Assembly (NCBI GenBank): GCA_030147065.1
Contig: JASLAP010000353.1
Location: 1 to 8,113 of the forward strand
Source of the DNA: Pseudonocardia sp.
GTDB lineage: Bacteria; Actinomycetota; Actinomycetes; Mycobacteriales; Pseudonocardiaceae
DNA: 8,113 bases
Direction: 5' to 3'
The translations under genes and the position numbers were made by a program. Numbering within the stretch: the stretch's first letter is position 1; every line of letters begins with the position of its first letter. The notes beneath the pieces were generated by a model that did not search any database, was not told the DNA's origin, and saw nothing but the letters and a program-made list of their open reading frames with translations. This document shows positions 6,098 to 8,113 of the stretch, one piece after another.

Positions 6098-6111
6098 CGA
6101 ACAATTGTTCG
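6098..6111. promoter_or_regulatory. lexA box: SOS box (LexA operator) of recA
   Basis: CGAACAATTGTTCG is a perfect 14-base palindrome with the GAAC-N4-GTTC core of actinobacterial and Bacillus LexA sites. It lies 130 bases upstream of recA and 40 bases past the end of the DUF3046 gene, in the expected place for SOS control of recA. Confidence 0.9.
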
Positions 6112-6150
6112 ATCAGGTCGTCGACACGCCCGGTGGCTACGATGCCGCGT

Positions 6151-6345
6151 TCAGCGGCGGGCCGGGGGCACGTCGTAGGCCCGGCACACCGCCGCCCACA
6201 CCTCCCGCGGGTCGTGGCCCTGCTCCAGCGCCTGCTCGACGGTCAGCCCGCCGAGCTCGGCGAACACGTGGTCGCGCGACAGCGAGGCGGCCCGGGCCGA
6301 GCCGAACTCGTCCGCCATGAGTTCCCGGAAGTAGGTCAGGCGCAC
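6151..6345 (-). CDS. DUF3046 family small protein
   Basis: This 64-residue protein begins RLTYFRELMADEFG and contains SRDHVFAELGGLTVEQALEQG and PREVWAAVCRAYDVP, the full pattern of the DUF3046 family that sits upstream of recA in many actinobacteria. No function is established. It looks soluble, with no signal peptide or membrane segment. The GTG at 6345 is chosen because family homology starts exactly there and a -10 hexamer ends 6 bases upstream with no Shine-Dalgarno, suggesting a leaderless message. The frame stays open far upstream, antisense to the CoA transferase gene, but that part is not coding. The LexA box lies beyond its stop, so it is probably transcribed separately from damage-induced recA. 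Confidence 0.88.
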   Translation of the reverse strand: MRLTYFRELMADEFGSARAASLSRDHVFAELGGLTVEQALEQGHDPREVWAAVCRAYDVPPARR

Positions 6346-6351
6346 CCGACC

Positions 6352-6357
6352 ACGGTA
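6352..6357 (-). promoter_or_regulatory. -10-like hexamer TACCGT, likely leaderless promoter of the DUF3046 gene
   Basis: TACCGT fits TANNNT and ends 6 bases before the GTG at 6345, so the transcript would start at the start codon. A weak -35 candidate, TGCACC, lies 17 bases further upstream. The spacing is the same as for the LysR-type gene in this window. Confidence 0.45.
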
Positions 6358-6456
6358 GGCCCGCGCCGGTGCCGGGTGCAGCCGGACCGGGCCACCGGTG
6401 GCCCACCCGGCGCCCCGCGCGCGAGGATCGCCGGGGCACCCGTCCGGAGGAGCGCC

Positions 6457-7779
6457 ATGACCGACCACCCCGCCACCGGCCCGCTGCCCGAGGTCTGGGC
6501 GGCCCTCGGCGGGCCCGCCGACGACCTGCGCCGGCTGACCGTCACCGGTCCGCCCGCCGTCCTGCGCTCGGCGTTCCCGGTCACCGCGGCCGCCACCGCG
6601 GCGGTCGGCGCGAGCCTGCTCGCCGCGACGACGGGCACCGGCCGGCCGGTCGGGCTCGACACCCGCGGACTCGCCGTCGCCGTCCGCAGCGAGCGCCACC
6701 TGCGCCGCAACGGTGGATCGCCGGGCGACCCGTTCGACCCGCTGTCGGCCTTCCACCGCACCGCCGACGGCTGGGTGCGGCTGCACGCCAACTACCCGTG
6801 GCACCGGGCCGCGGCGCTGCGCGTGCTCGGCTGCGCCGAGGCCGACGCCCCGGCCGCGATCGCCGGGCGCCGCGCCGTCGAACTGGAGCACGCGCTGCAC
6901 GCGGCGGGCGGGGTCGGCGCGGCGGTGCGCACCGAGGCGGAGTGGCTGGCCGAGGGGCCGGTTCCGCCGCTGGTCGAGCACCGCGTGCTGGGCACCGCCC
7001 CACCCCGCCCGACCGGCCGGCCGCGGGTGCTCGACCTGACCCGGGTGATCGCCGGCCCGGTGGCCACCCGCACCCTGGCCGCGCACGGCGCCGACGTGCT
7101 GCGGCTGGACCCGCCGGACCGCCCGGAGATCCCGATGCAGGCCTGGGACACCCTGCCCGGCAAGCGCAGCGCGCTGCTGGACCTGCGCTCCGGCCGCGCC
7201 GTGCTGGAGGAGCTGCTGGCCGCGGCGGACGTCGTGGTCGCCGGGTACCGGCCCGGCGCGCTGGACGCGTTCGGCCTCGCCCCGGAGTCGCTGGCCGAAC
7301 GGCACCCCGGTCTGGTCGTCGTCACGCTCTCGGCCTGGGGGCACGGCGGCCGGTGGGCCGGCCGGCGCGGTTTCGACAGCCTGGTCCAGGCCGCCTGCGG
7401 GATCGCGGTGGCCGAGGGGTCCCCGGACGCCCCGGGCGCGCTGCCGGCGCAGGTGCTCGACCACGCCACGGGCTACCTGGCCGCCGCGGGCGCGCTCCTC
7501 GCCCTGCACCGCCAGCGGGCGCGCGGCGGCACCCACCACGTCCGGTTCGCGCTGGCCGGCACGGCCCGCTGGCTGCAGGACCTCCCGCCGGCCGCCGGGA
7601 CCGAGGTGGCCGAGGTGGACCCCGCCCCGCACCTGGTGGAGCTCGACGCGCCCGACGGCCGGCTGACACTGGCCGCGCCGCCCGGGTCGGTCGACGGGGT
7701 CCCGCTCACCTGGCCCGCCCCGGCGCCGGCGTTCGGCGCGGCCCGGCCGGTCTTCAGCGCCGGTGCTGCACGACGTTGA
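6457..7779 (+). CDS. Family III (CaiB/BaiF-like) CoA transferase with swapped domain order
   Basis: The 440-residue protein belongs to the formyl-CoA/carnitine CoA transferase superfamily, which moves CoA between carboxylic acids; its substrates are unknown. The classical N-terminal CoA-binding fold begins only at residue 188: RPRVLDLTRVIAGPVATRTLAAHGADVLRLD, followed by KRSALLDL, VVVAGYRPGALDAFGL and SAWGHGGRWAGRRGFDSLVQAACG. AQVLDHATGYLAAAGALLAL follows, where Asp335 is the likely catalytic aspartate. Residues 43-178 instead resemble the part that normally comes last (FHRTADGWVRLHANYPWHRAAALRVLG and the AEWLAEGPVPPLVEHRVLG end). The ATG at 6457 has GGAGG 6 bases upstream, and homology supports it over the longer open frame. 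It is divergent from the DUF3046 gene, with 111 bases between, and its 3' end overlaps the convergent VOC gene by 26 bases. Confidence 0.8.
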   Translation: MTDHPATGPLPEVWAALGGPADDLRRLTVTGPPAVLRSAFPVTAAATAAVGASLLAATTGTGRPVGLDTRGLAVAVRSERHLRRNGGSPGDPFDPLSAFHRTADGWVRLHANYPWHRAAALRVLGCAEADAPAAIAGRRAVELEHALHAAGGVGAAVRTEAEWLAEGPVPPLVEHRVLGTAPPRPTGRPRVLDLTRVIAGPVATRTLAAHGADVLRLDPPDRPEIPMQAWDTLPGKRSALLDLRSGRAVLEELLAAADVVVAGYRPGALDAFGLAPESLAERHPGLVVVTLSAWGHGGRWAGRRGFDSLVQAACGIAVAEGSPDAPGALPAQVLDHATGYLAAAGALLALHRQRARGGTHHVRFALAGTARWLQDLPPAAGTEVAEVDPAPHLVELDAPDGRLTLAAPPGSVDGVPLTWPAPAPAFGAARPVFSAGAARR

Positions 7780-8107
7780 CGACGTTGCCGTCGGGTGCCC
7801 GGACGAGGAACCGGCGCACGCCCCAGGCCTCCGTCGTCAACGGGTGGACGATCTCGAAGCCCCGTTGCCGCGCCTCGGCATAGGCGGCGTCGACGTCGTC
7901 GGCGTGCACGGAGACCGCCGGGTCCTCGGCGGCGGCGGCGTCGCGCGTGACGAGCTGCAGGTGTGCGCCGGTCTCCGGACAGGTGTAGCGGGCCACCCAG
8001 CCCAGGTTGAACTCCTCGGTGCCGAGCCCGAGGTAGTCGGTGTAGAAGCTCTTGGCCGCGTCGAGGTCGGCCACCCGGAGGTTGGCGGTGATCCGGTGGG
8101 CGCGCAT
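7754..8107 (-). CDS. VOC superfamily (glyoxalase/bleomycin-resistance fold) protein
   Basis: This 117-residue protein has one VOC domain made of two beta-alpha-beta-beta-beta halves. The first is ITANLRVADLDAAKSFYTDYLGL with HLQLV near residue 49. The second is VSVHADDVDAAYAEARQRGFEIVHPL with RFLVRAPDGNVVNVVQH. Members include glyoxalases, dioxygenases and drug-binding proteins; the activity here cannot be assigned. The last strand has Asn111 where metal-dependent enzymes usually place a Glu ligand, so a binding or non-metal role is possible. The ATG at 8107 fits the usual start of the fold, but only 6 upstream bases are visible, so a ribosome site cannot be judged. The gene ends inside the convergent CoA transferase gene. 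Confidence 0.82.
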   Translation of the reverse strand: MRAHRITANLRVADLDAAKSFYTDYLGLGTEEFNLGWVARYTCPETGAHLQLVTRDAAAAEDPAVSVHADDVDAAYAEARQRGFEIVHPLTTEAWGVRRFLVRAPDGNVVNVVQHRR

Positions 8108-8113
8108 GTGGTT

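Noticed and set aside
5953..6456. N-terminal extension of the CoA transferase upstream of 6457
   Set aside because: The extra sequence would cross the recA promoter region and the DUF3046 gene. The ATG at 6457 has a good ribosome site (GGAGG) and begins at the homologous region.
6151..7632. A 493-residue minus-strand protein ending in the DUF3046 sequence
   Set aside because: Only the last 64 residues match DUF3046. The rest is antisense to the CoA transferase, and a -10 hexamer sits directly before the GTG at 6345.

Overview
The window is very GC-rich DNA from an actinobacterium. The block DUF3046-recA-recX, an actinobacterial LexA box (CGAAC-AATT-GTTCG), a PafBC-type promoter and a mycobacterial Sdh1-type succinate dehydrogenase all point there. 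A relative of Pseudonocardia is my guess; the genus cannot be fixed from sequence reading alone.

Left end (1-2412). A minus-strand sdh operon begins with an intact five-helix membrane anchor (1612-2412), followed 6 bases later by the flavoprotein gene sdhA (from 1605). sdhA does not finish. At about position 354-359 it runs into a second sdhA fragment in the opposite orientation (2-358, plus strand). The two copies form a long imperfect inverted repeat: arms 1-265 and 355-619, an 89-base spacer, no indels, 16 mismatches by my count, almost all silent. Neither copy has the C-terminal third, and no sdhB is present. This is either a chimeric or fold-back assembly join between two related genomes or operons, or a real inverted rearrangement. 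It is the most unusual thing in the window.

Middle (2413-3683). A 278-base divergent intergenic region separates the sdh anchor from a plus-strand LysR-type regulator. The regulator has a -10-like hexamer 6 bases before its GTG, which suggests a leaderless mRNA. Its 3' end faces the 3' end of recX across 48 bases holding two GC hairpins.

DNA repair block (3684-6345, minus strand). The order of transcription is DUF3046, recA, recX. RecA is complete and has no intein. RecX starts 2 bases after the recA stop and carries a roughly 240-residue low-complexity extension in front of a normal RecX core. The recA upstream region holds a perfect LexA palindrome with a -10-like hexamer beside it and, nearer the gene, a complete TGTCRGTG-N8-TANNNT promoter. 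That supports LexA-dependent and PafBC-dependent control of recA. A sequence identical to the actinobacterial DnaA box lies between them.

Right end (6457-8107). A plus-strand family III (CaiB/BaiF-like) CoA transferase has its domain halves in swapped order. Its last 26 bases overlap the 3' end of a convergent VOC-superfamily gene that nearly fills the rest of the window. I see no tRNA, rRNA, CRISPR array, insertion sequence or defence system. No clearly new system is evident; the inverted sdhA junction, the RecX extension and the permuted CoA transferase deserve a second look.
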